Positions 48,037 to 56,649 of a stretch of DNA of 64,000 nt are shown piece after piece. The stretch's first letter is position 1; each line of letters opens with the position of its first letter. Source of the DNA: Candidatus Corynebacterium faecigallinarum (GTDB lineage Bacteria > Actinomycetota > Actinomycetes > Mycobacteriales > Mycobacteriaceae); assembly GCA_019120175.1 (NCBI GenBank), contig DWVP01000024.1, forward strand, positions 310,001 through 374,000, given 5' to 3'. The notes beneath the pieces were generated by a model. That model did no database searches. It had not been told where the DNA came from and was given only the letters and a program-made list of their open reading frames with translations. The position numbers and the translations under genes are program-made.

Positions 48037-49377
48037 ATGACACCAGGCCAGCGGTGGGTCGTGCACCTCGACATGGATGCGTTCTTCGCCTCCGTCGAGC
48101 AGCTCACCCGACCGACCCTCGCCGGCCGTCCAGTGCTGGTCGGTGGGGCGTCCGGGCGCGGCGTCGTGGCAGGTGCATCCTATGAAGCCCGTGTCTACGG
48201 AGCGCGGTCAGCCATGCCGATGCACCAGGCGGTCCGGCTGTGCCGCGGAACCGCGGTGGTCGTCGCCCCACGCTTCGCCGTCTACTCCGCGGCCTCCGCA
48301 CAGGTCTTCGACCAGTTGTCCCGCGGTGGGGACGTCATCGAACACCTCAGCATCGACGAGGGGTTCATCGAACCCACCGACCTCGTCGGGGCCACCCCGG
48401 ACGAGGCTCAGGCATGGGCGCTCGACCTGCAGGACACCATCGACCGGGAGGTCGGCCTGCCCTGCTCCATCGGGGTGGCCTCCACGAAGCTCGATGCGAA
48501 GATGGCCTCCGACCTGAACAAACCCCATGGGGTGACTGTGGTCGGTGCCGCAGACCGCGCCAGGGTCTTCCACCCGCGCCCGGTCGGTGAACTCTGGGGC
48601 ATCGGGCCGGTCGCACAACAGAAACTCGCCGAGGTCGGGGTCGACACCATCGGGGACTTCGTCGCCATGGATGACGTGGACGTCCAGGGGCTCCTCGGCA
48701 CCGTGGGCCTGCAGATTCTCGGCTACGCCCGCGGGGAGGACCGTCGTCCCGTCGCGCCCCGGGCCAGGTCCAAGCAGGTCTCCGCCGAACGCACCCTGGC
48801 CGTCGACGCCTCCACGACCGCCGCCGTCGACCCGGTGCTGCTGGACACCGCCACCGCGGCCCGTACCCGACTGCTCAAGGACGGCCGTGCGGCGCGCACC
48901 GTGACAGTGAAGACCCGCACCGCCGACTTCCAGGCACATACCCGTTCGACCACCCTGTCCGCCCCCACCGACGACCTCGACGAGATCATCGCCGCAGCCC
49001 GGTCCGTGGTGCCCCGCCCCGAGGAATCCGGAGCAGTCCGGCTGGTGGGGGTCAGCCTGTCCGGGCTGACCGAGGAGCGTCAGGCCGTCCTGTTCCCGGA
49101 ACCCGGCACGGAGGTCCCGGAGGCGACCGTGGTCGACGAGACGGCGGAGATCAGTGAGAAGACCGTGGAAGCAACCGAATCACCCGCCGCCATCCACTGG
49201 CGACCGACCCAGGACATCACGCACACCGAGTACGGCCACGGTTGGGTCCAGGGAACCGGGGCCGGGGTGGTCAGTGTGCGGTTCGAGACCCGCTCGACCG
49301 GTCCTGGACGGACCCGGACCTTCCCCGTCGACGACCCCGAGCTCAGCCCAGGGGAACCACTGGCCAGCCTTGAGTAG
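48037..49377 (+). CDS. dinB: DNA polymerase IV (Y family)
   Basis: 446 residues. HLDMDAFFASVEQL with D12 and SIDE at 105-108 (D107, E108) give the three metal-binding acids; the fingers/palm, HhH-type thumb (VGELWGIGPVAQQKLAEVGV) and little finger are in normal order. About 60 extra C-terminal residues (after position 385) hold the strand-rich WVQGTGAGVVSVRFETRS. No beta-clamp motif is obvious. It performs error-prone translesion synthesis. ATG 48037 is fixed by the -10 box. No LexA box is seen immediately ahead. Convergent with the asparaginase gene. Confidence 0.93.
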   Translation: MTPGQRWVVHLDMDAFFASVEQLTRPTLAGRPVLVGGASGRGVVAGASYEARVYGARSAMPMHQAVRLCRGTAVVVAPRFAVYSAASAQVFDQLSRGGDVIEHLSIDEGFIEPTDLVGATPDEAQAWALDLQDTIDREVGLPCSIGVASTKLDAKMASDLNKPHGVTVVGAADRARVFHPRPVGELWGIGPVAQQKLAEVGVDTIGDFVAMDDVDVQGLLGTVGLQILGYARGEDRRPVAPRARSKQVSAERTLAVDASTTAAVDPVLLDTATAARTRLLKDGRAARTVTVKTRTADFQAHTRSTTLSAPTDDLDEIIAAARSVVPRPEESGAVRLVGVSLSGLTEERQAVLFPEPGTEVPEATVVDETAEISEKTVEATESPAAIHWRPTQDITHTEYGHGWVQGTGAGVVSVRFETRSTGPGRTRTFPVDDPELSPGEPLASLE

Positions 49378-49381
49378 CGCG

Positions 49382-50293
49382 CTATGCCTGCTGCGCCTGA
49401 TCCTGCTGTGCCCGGCGCACCGCCAGTTCACACAGCAGCTCCATCCGAGCCTGGGGGACGCTGAGCTTACCCGCGCTGCGCACCCCGGCCCGGGCGATCG
49501 CCCGGCCGCCGCCCGCCCCGCCGTACACAAGCTGCACCCCACCGGCCGGTACTCGGCTGGCCACGACCACGGGGATGCCAGCATCGAGGGCCCGGCGCAC
49601 CCCGTCGAAGAGGACGCCCACATTGCCGGAGCCAAAGGCGGCGACGACGATGCCGTCTGCCCCGGCGGCGACGGCGGTGTCCACCAGGGACGCCTCGGCA
49701 CCCTGGTAGGCGGGGACGACATCCACCCGTAGGCCGGCGAGCGGTGCAGGACCCGCCGAGAGCGCAGCGCCCGACGACAGCCGCTCCGGCCGCGGCTCAC
49801 CGACAGAACCGAAGGCCTCGTCTGCGGTGGTGTGCACCTTGGTGACCCCGTACGCAGGGACGACCTTACCGCCCAGGGCGACGACCGGGGACTCGGCGGT
49901 GGCCGCCGCAGCGACGGCATCGCACAGGTTGCGGGGGCCGTCGGGCCCTTCCGGGGACGCGTCATCGGCGGGACGCTGGGCGCCGGTGAGTACCACCGGG
50001 CCGCCGAGCAGACGGTCGACGGCCATCGCCGTCTCCTCCATCGAATCGGTGCCGTGGGTCAGCACCACCGGCCCGTCAGCGGAGTGGATATCGACCAGCA
50101 GGGCATCGAGGTCCGCCAAGGTCATGGTCGAGGAATCCAGCTGCATCACGTCCCGGGCGGTGACGGCCTCCGGGGCGATTCCGGCATGGGACAACAGCGT
50201 GGAGATACTGCAGGTGGGTACGAGGTCACCTGCAGCGTCGGTGGTGCAGGCGATGGTTCCGCCGGTGCCGAGGACAGTCACATGGGGGTTCAC
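49382..50293 (-). CDS. L-asparaginase
   Basis: 303 residues. Catalytic motifs TVLGTGGTIACT (first Thr) and VVLTHGTDSMEETA (Thr-Asp pair) are those of bacterial asparaginases; GAQRPADDASPEGP and PAYGVTKVHT follow. No signal peptide, so cytoplasmic: Asn to Asp and ammonia. GTG 50293 is the start because TAGCCT ends 8 nt before it and the enzyme fold begins at once (NPHVTVLG). Confidence 0.92.
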   Translation of the reverse strand: MNPHVTVLGTGGTIACTTDAAGDLVPTCSISTLLSHAGIAPEAVTARDVMQLDSSTMTLADLDALLVDIHSADGPVVLTHGTDSMEETAMAVDRLLGGPVVLTGAQRPADDASPEGPDGPRNLCDAVAAAATAESPVVALGGKVVPAYGVTKVHTTADEAFGSVGEPRPERLSSGAALSAGPAPLAGLRVDVVPAYQGAEASLVDTAVAAGADGIVVAAFGSGNVGVLFDGVRRALDAGIPVVVASRVPAGGVQLVYGGAGGGRAIARAGVRSAGKLSVPQARMELLCELAVRRAQQDQAQQA

Positions 50294-50301
50294 GGGTTTC
50301 C

Positions 50302-50307
50302 AGGCTA
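50302..50307 (-). promoter_or_regulatory. -10 box, leaderless promoter of the asparaginase gene
   Basis: Minus-strand TAGCCT ends 8 nt before GTG 50293. Confidence 0.5.
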
Positions 50308-50383
50308 CAGGTCGATGGCCTGTAGACTCTCCGAGGAACGAACTGCCCGAACGACTCCCACCCCGTGAAGGAGCACCCCCACC

Positions 50384-50953
50384 GTGAAGTCCACCCGCCT
50401 GTTTGCCGCCGCCGTCGCCGTGAGTGCCGGGCTGTCCCTGGCCGCCTGCTCGTCCGACGATGACGACTCCAACGGCTCCGACAACGCTGCCGGAACCACC
50501 ACCGCCGCGGAGAACACCCAGGAGATCCAGCCCCCCACGGCGCAGGAGCTCCAGGACATCCTCGACCGTGCCGTGGATCCTGCGGTGCCGGCGGAGGAGA
50601 AGACCGATAGTGTGGAGGGCGGCGAAGAGGCCGTGGAGCTGTTCGACGTGATGACCCGTTCCAAGGAAGAGTCCGGGGCGACCCTGCAGGTCGTGGACCC
50701 GGTCCTGCCGGGGATCAGCCCGCAGCAGGTCATGGCCACCTTGCAGATGGAGGTTCCGGATCTCGACCTGAACCCGGTGGAGGGTGTCGGGTTCGTCTAC
50801 GACGACGGACAGTGGAAGCTGGAGCGCCGCTGGGCCTGCACCCTGGTGAACACCGTCGCCGCCGACCAGCTCCCGCCGCTGTGCGAGGACGTCGCGGCCG
50901 AGCAGGACGCCCCGGCCGAGGACGCCCCGGCCGAGGACGCCCCGGCGAACTAG
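50384..50953 (+). CDS. MTB12-like lipoprotein
   Basis: 189 residues. Signal peptide with lipobox LAAC (Cys22), then an acidic linker. The domain from PTAQELQDILDRAVDPAVPA through SVEGGEEAVELFDVM to GVGFVYDDGQWKLERRWAC resembles the low-molecular-weight antigen MTB12 family, secreted or surface proteins of mycolata with unknown role. The end has three AEDAP/AEDAPAN repeats. GTG start with GAAGGAG about 10 nt upstream. Diverges from asparaginase. Confidence 0.82.
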   Translation: MKSTRLFAAAVAVSAGLSLAACSSDDDDSNGSDNAAGTTTAAENTQEIQPPTAQELQDILDRAVDPAVPAEEKTDSVEGGEEAVELFDVMTRSKEESGATLQVVDPVLPGISPQQVMATLQMEVPDLDLNPVEGVGFVYDDGQWKLERRWACTLVNTVAADQLPPLCEDVAAEQDAPAEDAPAEDAPAN

Positions 50954-50963
50954 ACGCCGTGAG

Positions 50964-51917
50964 TTAGTCCCCGGATTCCTCGGAGTCCTCACCAGAGGAG
51001 GGTTCCCACACCGACTTGGTGCGGGAGGTCTGGACGACCGAGATATCCGAGTCGGGCTCGCCGAAGGTCACGGTGGTCGACGTCTCGATCATGCCGGAGA
51101 CGGGGACCGGCCGACGCAGGTCAACGGTGACCCGTCCACCGGAGTCGCTGGCGGAGTCCACGACCTGAAGGTCGGTGCCCGGCAGCTGGCGCACCGAGGG
51201 GGTTCGGTCGATGTCGATGTCCAGCTCGATCTGTGAGCCCTCCCGCTTCATCAGCGTGTAGGTGACCGTCTGCCGCATGGAGATCGAGTCGTCGACCTGA
51301 CTGGACACCGACCACCGGGCACCCTCGCCGAGCTCCTCGGTGGGGAAGACCAGTGGAAGATCGGTCATCTGGGTGAAAGACTGCTCGATACTGGCCCGTG
51401 CCGAGCCCGAGGCGCTTTCCGGGGAGGAGAAGCTGCGGCTGGAGACCCGGCCGTCCTGGCCGTAGGACTGGGTCATGGTGAATCCCTCGGCGGTGGCGAT
51501 GTCATCGTTGCGGTCGGTGTTGTCCCCGGTGGGAAGACCGGCGACGACGGTGGCGTCGAGGTCCTCGCCGTCGGTGTCGGTGGAGACCGTCAGCGGGATC
51601 TCCATCGTCCGCTCCTCGTAGGGGATGTCGTCCTCCTCCGGGGCTCCCTGGGTGGACTGCTCCAGGCCACGGGTGGCATGGAAGGTGGTTTCCTGCTCGG
51701 TGTCGTCGTTGAACCACACCAGGGGGCTGGCCTCGCCCTCACCGGCGTCAAGGACGGTGACCGCGACACCGGGGACCGGCACGTCGGCCGGGGCTTCGGT
51801 GGGTTCCTCGTCGGAGGAGCAGGCGGTCAGACCGCCGAGTCCGAGCAGGACAGCAGTGGCAGCGGCGACCACCGGGTAAGCGAAGGGACGGCGGCGGGCG
51901 GGTCGTAGGGTGCGCAC
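50964..51917 (-). CDS. Putative lipoprotein of unknown function
   Basis: 317 residues. Signal peptide VVAAATAVLLGLGGL followed by lipobox LTAC (Cys33), an acidic linker, and a beta-rich domain. DUF6263-like features are possible (FTQMTDLPLVFPTEELGEGARW is reminiscent), but no family is assigned. The C-terminus is acidic (SSGEDSEESGD). GTG start with TACCCT 7 nt upstream. It diverges from lspA, whose product would cut its signal peptide. Convergent with the MTB12-like gene with 10 bp between stops. Confidence 0.78.
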   Translation of the reverse strand: MRTLRPARRRPFAYPVVAAATAVLLGLGGLTACSSDEEPTEAPADVPVPGVAVTVLDAGEGEASPLVWFNDDTEQETTFHATRGLEQSTQGAPEEDDIPYEERTMEIPLTVSTDTDGEDLDATVVAGLPTGDNTDRNDDIATAEGFTMTQSYGQDGRVSSRSFSSPESASGSARASIEQSFTQMTDLPLVFPTEELGEGARWSVSSQVDDSISMRQTVTYTLMKREGSQIELDIDIDRTPSVRQLPGTDLQVVDSASDSGGRVTVDLRRPVPVSGMIETSTTVTFGEPDSDISVVQTSRTKSVWEPSSGEDSEESGD

Positions 51918-51924
51918 GTTGGAC

Positions 51925-51930
51925 AGGGTA
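51925..51930 (-). promoter_or_regulatory. -10 box, leaderless promoter of the lipoprotein gene
   Basis: Minus-strand TACCCT ends 7 nt before GTG 51917; 9 bp from the lspA -10 box on the other strand. Confidence 0.5.
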
Positions 51931-51939
51931 CCAATGGCC

Positions 51940-51945
51940 TAGGAT
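51940..51945 (+). promoter_or_regulatory. -10 box, leaderless promoter of lspA
   Basis: TAGGAT ends 7 nt before GTG 51953. The ATG at 51944 lies inside the box and is unlikely to be used. Confidence 0.6.
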
Positions 51946-51952
51946 GGTCGTC

Positions 51953-52468
51953 GTGACTGCAGCAAAAGTCCGCCCGTGGGCGCTCATCCCGTTGGCCGTG
52001 ATCGTGGTACTCGACCAGCTGACCAAGTGGCTGGTCGTGGAGAACCTCGAACCCGCCACCGCGTACCCCGTCATCGGGGACTTCGCCCGGCTGTACCTGA
52101 TCCGCAACTCCGGTGCGGCCTTCTCGATGGGGGAGGACGCCACCATCATCTTCTCGATCATCCAGATCATCGCCGTGGTGGTGTGTGTGGTGCTGGCGTT
52201 CCGGGTGCGTAACCCGTGGGCCATCGCCTCGGTGGCGATGATCGGTGGCGGTGCGGCAGGCAACCTCATCGACCGGATTTTCCGCTACCCCGGTTCACTG
52301 CAAGGCCATGTGGTGGACTTCGTGTCCATCGGCAACTTCGCCATCTTCAACGTCGCCGACTCCGCCATCACCGTTGGCGTCGTCGTCTACCTGGTCTACG
52401 CGCTGATCATCGAACCGAAGCAGCTCAAGCAGCAGGAGAATGAGCAGCAGGAGGTTCAGGGCGCATGA
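51953..52468 (+). CDS. lspA: Lipoprotein signal peptidase (signal peptidase II)
   Basis: 171 residues, four membrane helices. Catalytic Asp pair in [10 protein letters not shown] and [21 protein letters not shown] is the conserved substrate loop. It cleaves prolipoprotein signal peptides at the lipid-modified Cys. Start GTG 51953 is set by the -10 box 7 nt upstream. First gene of a tightly overlapping run lspA-rluD-hypothetical-rarD-FUSC. Confidence 0.95.
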   Translation: MTAAKVRPWALIPLAVIVVLDQLTKWLVVENLEPATAYPVIGDFARLYLIRNSGAAFSMGEDATIIFSIIQIIAVVVCVVLAFRVRNPWAIASVAMIGGGAAGNLIDRIFRYPGSLQGHVVDFVSIGNFAIFNVADSAITVGVVVYLVYALIIEPKQLKQQENEQQEVQGA

Positions 52469-53397
52469 GTCGCGAGACCAGGATGATGCCGGTTCCCGAC
52501 GGACTGGCCGGGATGCGGGTGGACGCCGGGCTGTCAAAGCTGCTCGGCCTGTCGCGCACCGTGGTCGCCGAACTGGCCGAAGCCGGCGACATCAGCCAGG
52601 ACGGTCGGTCGGTGGGCAAGTCCGACCGACTCGCCGCTGGCGCCTGGTTGGACGTGACCCTGCCGGAACCGCCCCGCGACCTTGCTGATGAGCCGGCCGA
52701 GTTCGTCGAGGGGATGGAGATCCTCTACGCCGACGATGACGTCATCGCCGTCAATAAACCGGTCGGTGTCGCCGCCCACCCCACGATCGGCTGGGAGGGG
52801 CCCACGGTGACCTCCGGACTGGCCGCCGAAGGCTTCCGGATCTCCACCTCCGGCCCGCCGGAGCGTAAGGGTATCGTCCAACGGTTGGACGTCGGGACGT
52901 CCGGCGTGATGGTCGTCGCCGCCAGCGAGCGTGCGTACACACAGCTCAAGCGGGCCTTCCGCGACCGCACCGTGGACAAGACCTACCATGCGCTGGTGCA
53001 GGGTCACCCCGACCCGACGACCGGCACCATCGACGCCCCGATCGCCCGGCATCCGGGGGCGGGCTGGAAGTTCGCCGTGCGCGACGAGGGTCGCCACGCG
53101 GTGACCCACTACGAGACGATCGAGGCGTTCCAGCAGGCCACGCTGGTCAAGATCCACCTGGAGACCGGACGGACCCACCAGATCCGGGTGCATTTTTCCG
53201 CACTGCACCACCCGTGCTGCGGGGATCCGATGTACGGGTCGGATTCGGCACTGTCGGAGTTCCTCGGCCTGAACCGGCAGTGGCTGCACGCCGTGCACCT
53301 GGGCTTCACCCACCCCGACGGCCGTTGGATGGACATTGAGTCGCCCTACCCCGGGGATCTGCAGACTGCGTTGGACCGGATACGTGAGGTCAACTGA
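52465..53397 (+). CDS. rluD: 23S rRNA pseudouridine synthase, RluD type
   Basis: 310 residues. N-terminal S4 RNA-binding domain ([24 protein letters not shown]), catalytic domain with D142 in [13 protein letters not shown] (family HRLDXXTSG; the usual His is Gln) and [14 protein letters not shown]. It makes pseudouridines in 23S rRNA. ATGA overlap with lspA, an order common in bacteria. Confidence 0.93.
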   Translation: MSRETRMMPVPDGLAGMRVDAGLSKLLGLSRTVVAELAEAGDISQDGRSVGKSDRLAAGAWLDVTLPEPPRDLADEPAEFVEGMEILYADDDVIAVNKPVGVAAHPTIGWEGPTVTSGLAAEGFRISTSGPPERKGIVQRLDVGTSGVMVVAASERAYTQLKRAFRDRTVDKTYHALVQGHPDPTTGTIDAPIARHPGAGWKFAVRDEGRHAVTHYETIEAFQQATLVKIHLETGRTHQIRVHFSALHHPCCGDPMYGSDSALSEFLGLNRQWLHAVHLGFTHPDGRWMDIESPYPGDLQTALDRIREVN

Positions 53398-54083
53398 TGC
53401 GCTCGTCGGAGAGGATCGCGCCGAACCGCAAGGTCCGACGCAAGCGTGAGTGGGCAGACACCAGGCGCCCGGCGTGGGTGATGTGGCTGTCGGTGCTCTG
53501 CCTGGTTGCACTGGGGATCACCGTGCTGACCCTGTCGAACTCCGAACGCATGTCCCGGCCACAGGCGATCAACGGTGATTCCCTGGGTCCGGAGACTGGT
53601 GAAACGGTGGTGGATTACGTCACCCGCGCCCGGGAGAGCCTGGTTGAGGCCGAGACCGGGGCCGACAGTGATGATCCCCGGTGGGCACTGGTGACCCCGA
53701 TGGTACCGGCGGGCACCGAGCCGCTGACCGAGATGCTGTCGGACCAGGCCGATCTGCGGGTGTCCACACTGTTGGCGGGGAACACACAGTGGTCGTTGCC
53801 GGAACCCGCCGTCGGCCAACACCGGGGGGATGTCTTCGCCGAGGCCCGTGCGCTGATGGCAGCCAACGCCGGCGTCGAGGTCGACGACCCGGCCCTCGAC
53901 GTGCTGGGCGTGCTGGTCCACGGCACCCCGGCGCAGTTGCGTGCGCTGGACGACCGGCCGGACGTCCTGACCGTCGAGGCGCTACCGGCCGACGCGGTGT
54001 ACGGACGCATCGGTATGCGACCGGTCTCCGCCGACGCGGAGGATTCTGACGCCCCTGCGGACGAGGGGGAGCCTGCCACATGA
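53397..54083 (+). CDS. Single-pass membrane protein of unknown function
   Basis: 228 residues. A very basic N-terminus (NRKVRRKREW), one membrane helix (VMWLSVLCLVALGITVLTL) and an outer hydrophilic domain with no motif recognised; acidic C-terminus. It begins with TGATG overlap after rluD and overlaps rarD by 4 bp, so it is part of the lspA operon. No function is proposed. Confidence 0.8.
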   Translation: MRSSERIAPNRKVRRKREWADTRRPAWVMWLSVLCLVALGITVLTLSNSERMSRPQAINGDSLGPETGETVVDYVTRARESLVEAETGADSDDPRWALVTPMVPAGTEPLTEMLSDQADLRVSTLLAGNTQWSLPEPAVGQHRGDVFAEARALMAANAGVEVDDPALDVLGVLVHGTPAQLRALDDRPDVLTVEALPADAVYGRIGMRPVSADAEDSDAPADEGEPAT

Positions 54084-54964
54084 TCTGGGGACTTCTCGCC
54101 TACCTGATGTGGGGCGTCTTCCCCGCATTCTTCCCGCTGCTGCGTCCCGCAGAACCCCTCGAGATTCTGGCCCACCGGTTCGTGTGGACGCTGCTGTTCG
54201 TCGCGCTTATCCTGCTGTTGACCACCGGGTTCACGTGGGTGCGGCAGATCCCGGCACGCCTGTGGTTGCGGATCGCCGCCGCCGCGGTACTCATCGCCGG
54301 CAACTGGGGGCTGTACATCTACGCGGTCAATAACGACCACGTCGCCGACGCAGCCCTCGGATACTTCATCAACCCCCTGGTCAGTGTGCTGTTGGGGGTG
54401 CTGGTGCTCCGCGAACGACTGCGGGTGCTGCAGTGTGTGTCGGTGGCGATCGCCGGAGTGGCGGTCGTGATCCTCACCGTGGCACTGGGCTCCCCACCGG
54501 TGGTGTCACTGGGACTGGCACTGTCCTTCGCCGGGTACGGGCTGCTGAAGAAGCGGGTGCCGCTGACCCCGCTGCAGTCGTTGACCGCCGAGACCGCCGT
54601 ACTGGCCCCGGTAGGTGTGCTGTTCCTGGCCTGGCTGCAGACCCAGGGCACCAACACGATGCTGCAGGGCGGCCACGGGGTGAGTCACGTCCTGTTGCTG
54701 ATCACCGCCGGCGTGGTGACGGCACTGCCGTTGCTGTGCTTCGCCCGGGCAGCCCATGAACTGTCGTTGACCACCCTGGGGATGCTGCAGTACATCACCC
54801 CGGTGATGCAGATGCTGTGGGCGGTCTTCGTTGTCGGCGAGGAGATCGAAGCCGCCCGCTGGATCGGATTCGCGGTGATCTGGGTGGCCCTGGCTGTCTT
54901 CGTCACCGATATGTTGCTCAACAGCAGGCACCGGAACAAGGTGAGGAAACTGGAGGCCCAGTGA
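54080..54964 (+). CDS. rarD: EamA-family permease RarD
   Basis: 294 residues, ten membrane helices in two EamA halves. GLLAYLMWGVFPAFFPLL at the start, FVWTLLFVALILLLTT and NWGLYIYAVNNDHVADAALGYFINPLVSVLLG are RarD signatures. The transported compound is unknown; RarD gave chloramphenicol resistance phenotypes in Pseudomonas. ATGA overlap on both sides. Confidence 0.9.
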   Translation: MIWGLLAYLMWGVFPAFFPLLRPAEPLEILAHRFVWTLLFVALILLLTTGFTWVRQIPARLWLRIAAAAVLIAGNWGLYIYAVNNDHVADAALGYFINPLVSVLLGVLVLRERLRVLQCVSVAIAGVAVVILTVALGSPPVVSLGLALSFAGYGLLKKRVPLTPLQSLTAETAVLAPVGVLFLAWLQTQGTNTMLQGGHGVSHVLLLITAGVVTALPLLCFARAAHELSLTTLGMLQYITPVMQMLWAVFVVGEEIEAARWIGFAVIWVALAVFVTDMLLNSRHRNKVRKLEAQ

Positions 54965-56649
54965 CCGGACGAGAGACCGGACAGGAGACTGGACCAGCGA
55001 ACACGCCCCCCGAGAACCCGCCGGTACTGCCCGGCTGGTGGCGCCTGTTCATCGCGGTCAACCCCTCGGGCCCGCGGTGGCCCGGGGCACTGCGCGCCGC
55101 CCTGGCGCTGGCACTGCCTGCGTCGGTGGCTCTGCTGCTGGGCCACCAGACCGCGATGCTGATGATCGCCGGCGGTGGTTTCGCGGTGATCTTCGGTGAA
55201 GGGCTGCCGTTCCGCGCCCGGTGGCGGGTGATGTCCATCGTCGGGGCTCTGCTGGCCGGCGGCGCGATGGCAGGGGCGATGGTCGGCACGGTGGTCTGGC
55301 AGCAGGATTCGCACTGCTGGCTGCTGCTGATCGTGGTGTTCACCTCTGCTGTCGCCGCAGTGTCCGGGTTCGTCCAGAATGCGTTGCGGCTGCCACCGCC
55401 GGGCACCTTCTTCATCGTCATGGTCGTCGGCGGCTCCACCATGATCGCCAGGCAGGGGGTGAACCCGGTCGAGGTCGGCCTGTGGACGTCGCTGGGTGCC
55501 CTGTGCGCGGTACTGATCGGCATGGTCCCGGCGCTGTGGGGTCGGCGACGTCCGGAGACCGCGGCGGTGACCCGGTTGGAGCAGCAGGTCGAGGCGTGGG
55601 AGGCGGCGGTGGAGAACACCGGGCAGAACACCGTCGCCGAAATCCACCGGGTGCGTGTCGCCCTGGCACAGGCCTGGTACGCACTCTCCGACGCTGGCCT
55701 GGTGGCCGCTGGCCGGGGCCCGGGCGGTGAACAGCACGACCTGGTGGGGCGTTGTCTGGCGGCGCAGCGTCGGATCGCCGGTGAATCCACGGTGCCGCTG
55801 CTGCGTCCGTCGGTGCGCTACCGGACCTTCCGGTCGATGACCCCGAACTCGCACGCCATGACCACTGCGGTGAAGATCGGGGTGGCCAGCCTGGTCGCCG
55901 GTACCGTCGGCGTTGCGCTGGGGTTCGACCGTCCGGACTGGGCGATCGTCACCGCCATGGTGATCCTGCAGTGGGGTCCCGATCTTCGACCCGGCACGGT
56001 CCGGGCAGCCCACCGGGTGGTCGGATCCGTGGCCGGGGTGTTGCTGTTCGCCGGGTTCCACCTGCTGGAGCTCGACGGCTGGAGCCTGCTCGCTGCACTG
56101 GCACTGTGCCAGTTCCTCGCTGAGGTTCTCGTGGTCCGCAACTACGCCTTTACCGTCACCGTGGTCACCCCGTTGGCGATGATGATGGGTGGGGCGATGT
56201 ACCAGCCGCTGGGCCCGGGTGTGGTCTCCCGTATCGCCGAGGTGGGGATCGCCACCGCCTGCGCCATCGCATCACTGTGGCTGATCGCCCGCGGCGCAGA
56301 CAAGCGGCGGGTGATCCGCCAACGGGAGAACTGCCTGGCGGCGATGACCGGTCTGCTCGGCCGGCTGGTCGCCGGCTCCGTCCCGCAGGACGCGCTGGTG
56401 CAGCGTCGCGACCTGCAGTTCGAGTTGCTGTGGGAGCGTCGTGACGCCGAGGCGATGGCCACCAACCGGCCGTCGGCGGATCCGGACGGCACGTTGTGGC
56501 AGGGACACCTGCTGGTGCAACGCTGCGGCTACCGGATGCTCGACCGCTGTGCCTCGGCCGGTAACCGGAAACTCGGCCAACCGGAGCTGGCGGAGCTCGC
56601 CGAGGCGACCAGGCAGGTCGCCGACCAGGTCCGTGTGGAGACGCGTTAA
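54961..56649 (+). CDS. FUSC-family inner membrane protein
   Basis: 562 residues. Two sets of about five to six membrane helices separated by a cytoplasmic coiled region; the second set begins TAVKIGVASLVAGTVGVALGFDRPDWAIVTAMVILQWG, the FUSC-like motif. Members are proposed aromatic-acid or metabolite exporters. GTG 54961 overlaps the rarD stop by 4 bp. Last gene of the lspA operon; its stop overlaps the convergent oxidase gene by 4 bp. Confidence 0.85.
   Translation: MTGRETGQETGPANTPPENPPVLPGWWRLFIAVNPSGPRWPGALRAALALALPASVALLLGHQTAMLMIAGGGFAVIFGEGLPFRARWRVMSIVGALLAGGAMAGAMVGTVVWQQDSHCWLLLIVVFTSAVAAVSGFVQNALRLPPPGTFFIVMVVGGSTMIARQGVNPVEVGLWTSLGALCAVLIGMVPALWGRRRPETAAVTRLEQQVEAWEAAVENTGQNTVAEIHRVRVALAQAWYALSDAGLVAAGRGPGGEQHDLVGRCLAAQRRIAGESTVPLLRPSVRYRTFRSMTPNSHAMTTAVKIGVASLVAGTVGVALGFDRPDWAIVTAMVILQWGPDLRPGTVRAAHRVVGSVAGVLLFAGFHLLELDGWSLLAALALCQFLAEVLVVRNYAFTVTVVTPLAMMMGGAMYQPLGPGVVSRIAEVGIATACAIASLWLIARGADKRRVIRQRENCLAAMTGLLGRLVAGSVPQDALVQRRDLQFELLWERRDAEAMATNRPSADPDGTLWQGHLLVQRCGYRMLDRCASAGNRKLGQPELAELAEATRQVADQVRVETR

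Noticed and set aside
51944..51952. ATG 51944 as lspA start
   Set aside because: It lies inside the TAGGAT -10 box, so it would not be on the transcript; GTG 51953 fits the spacing.
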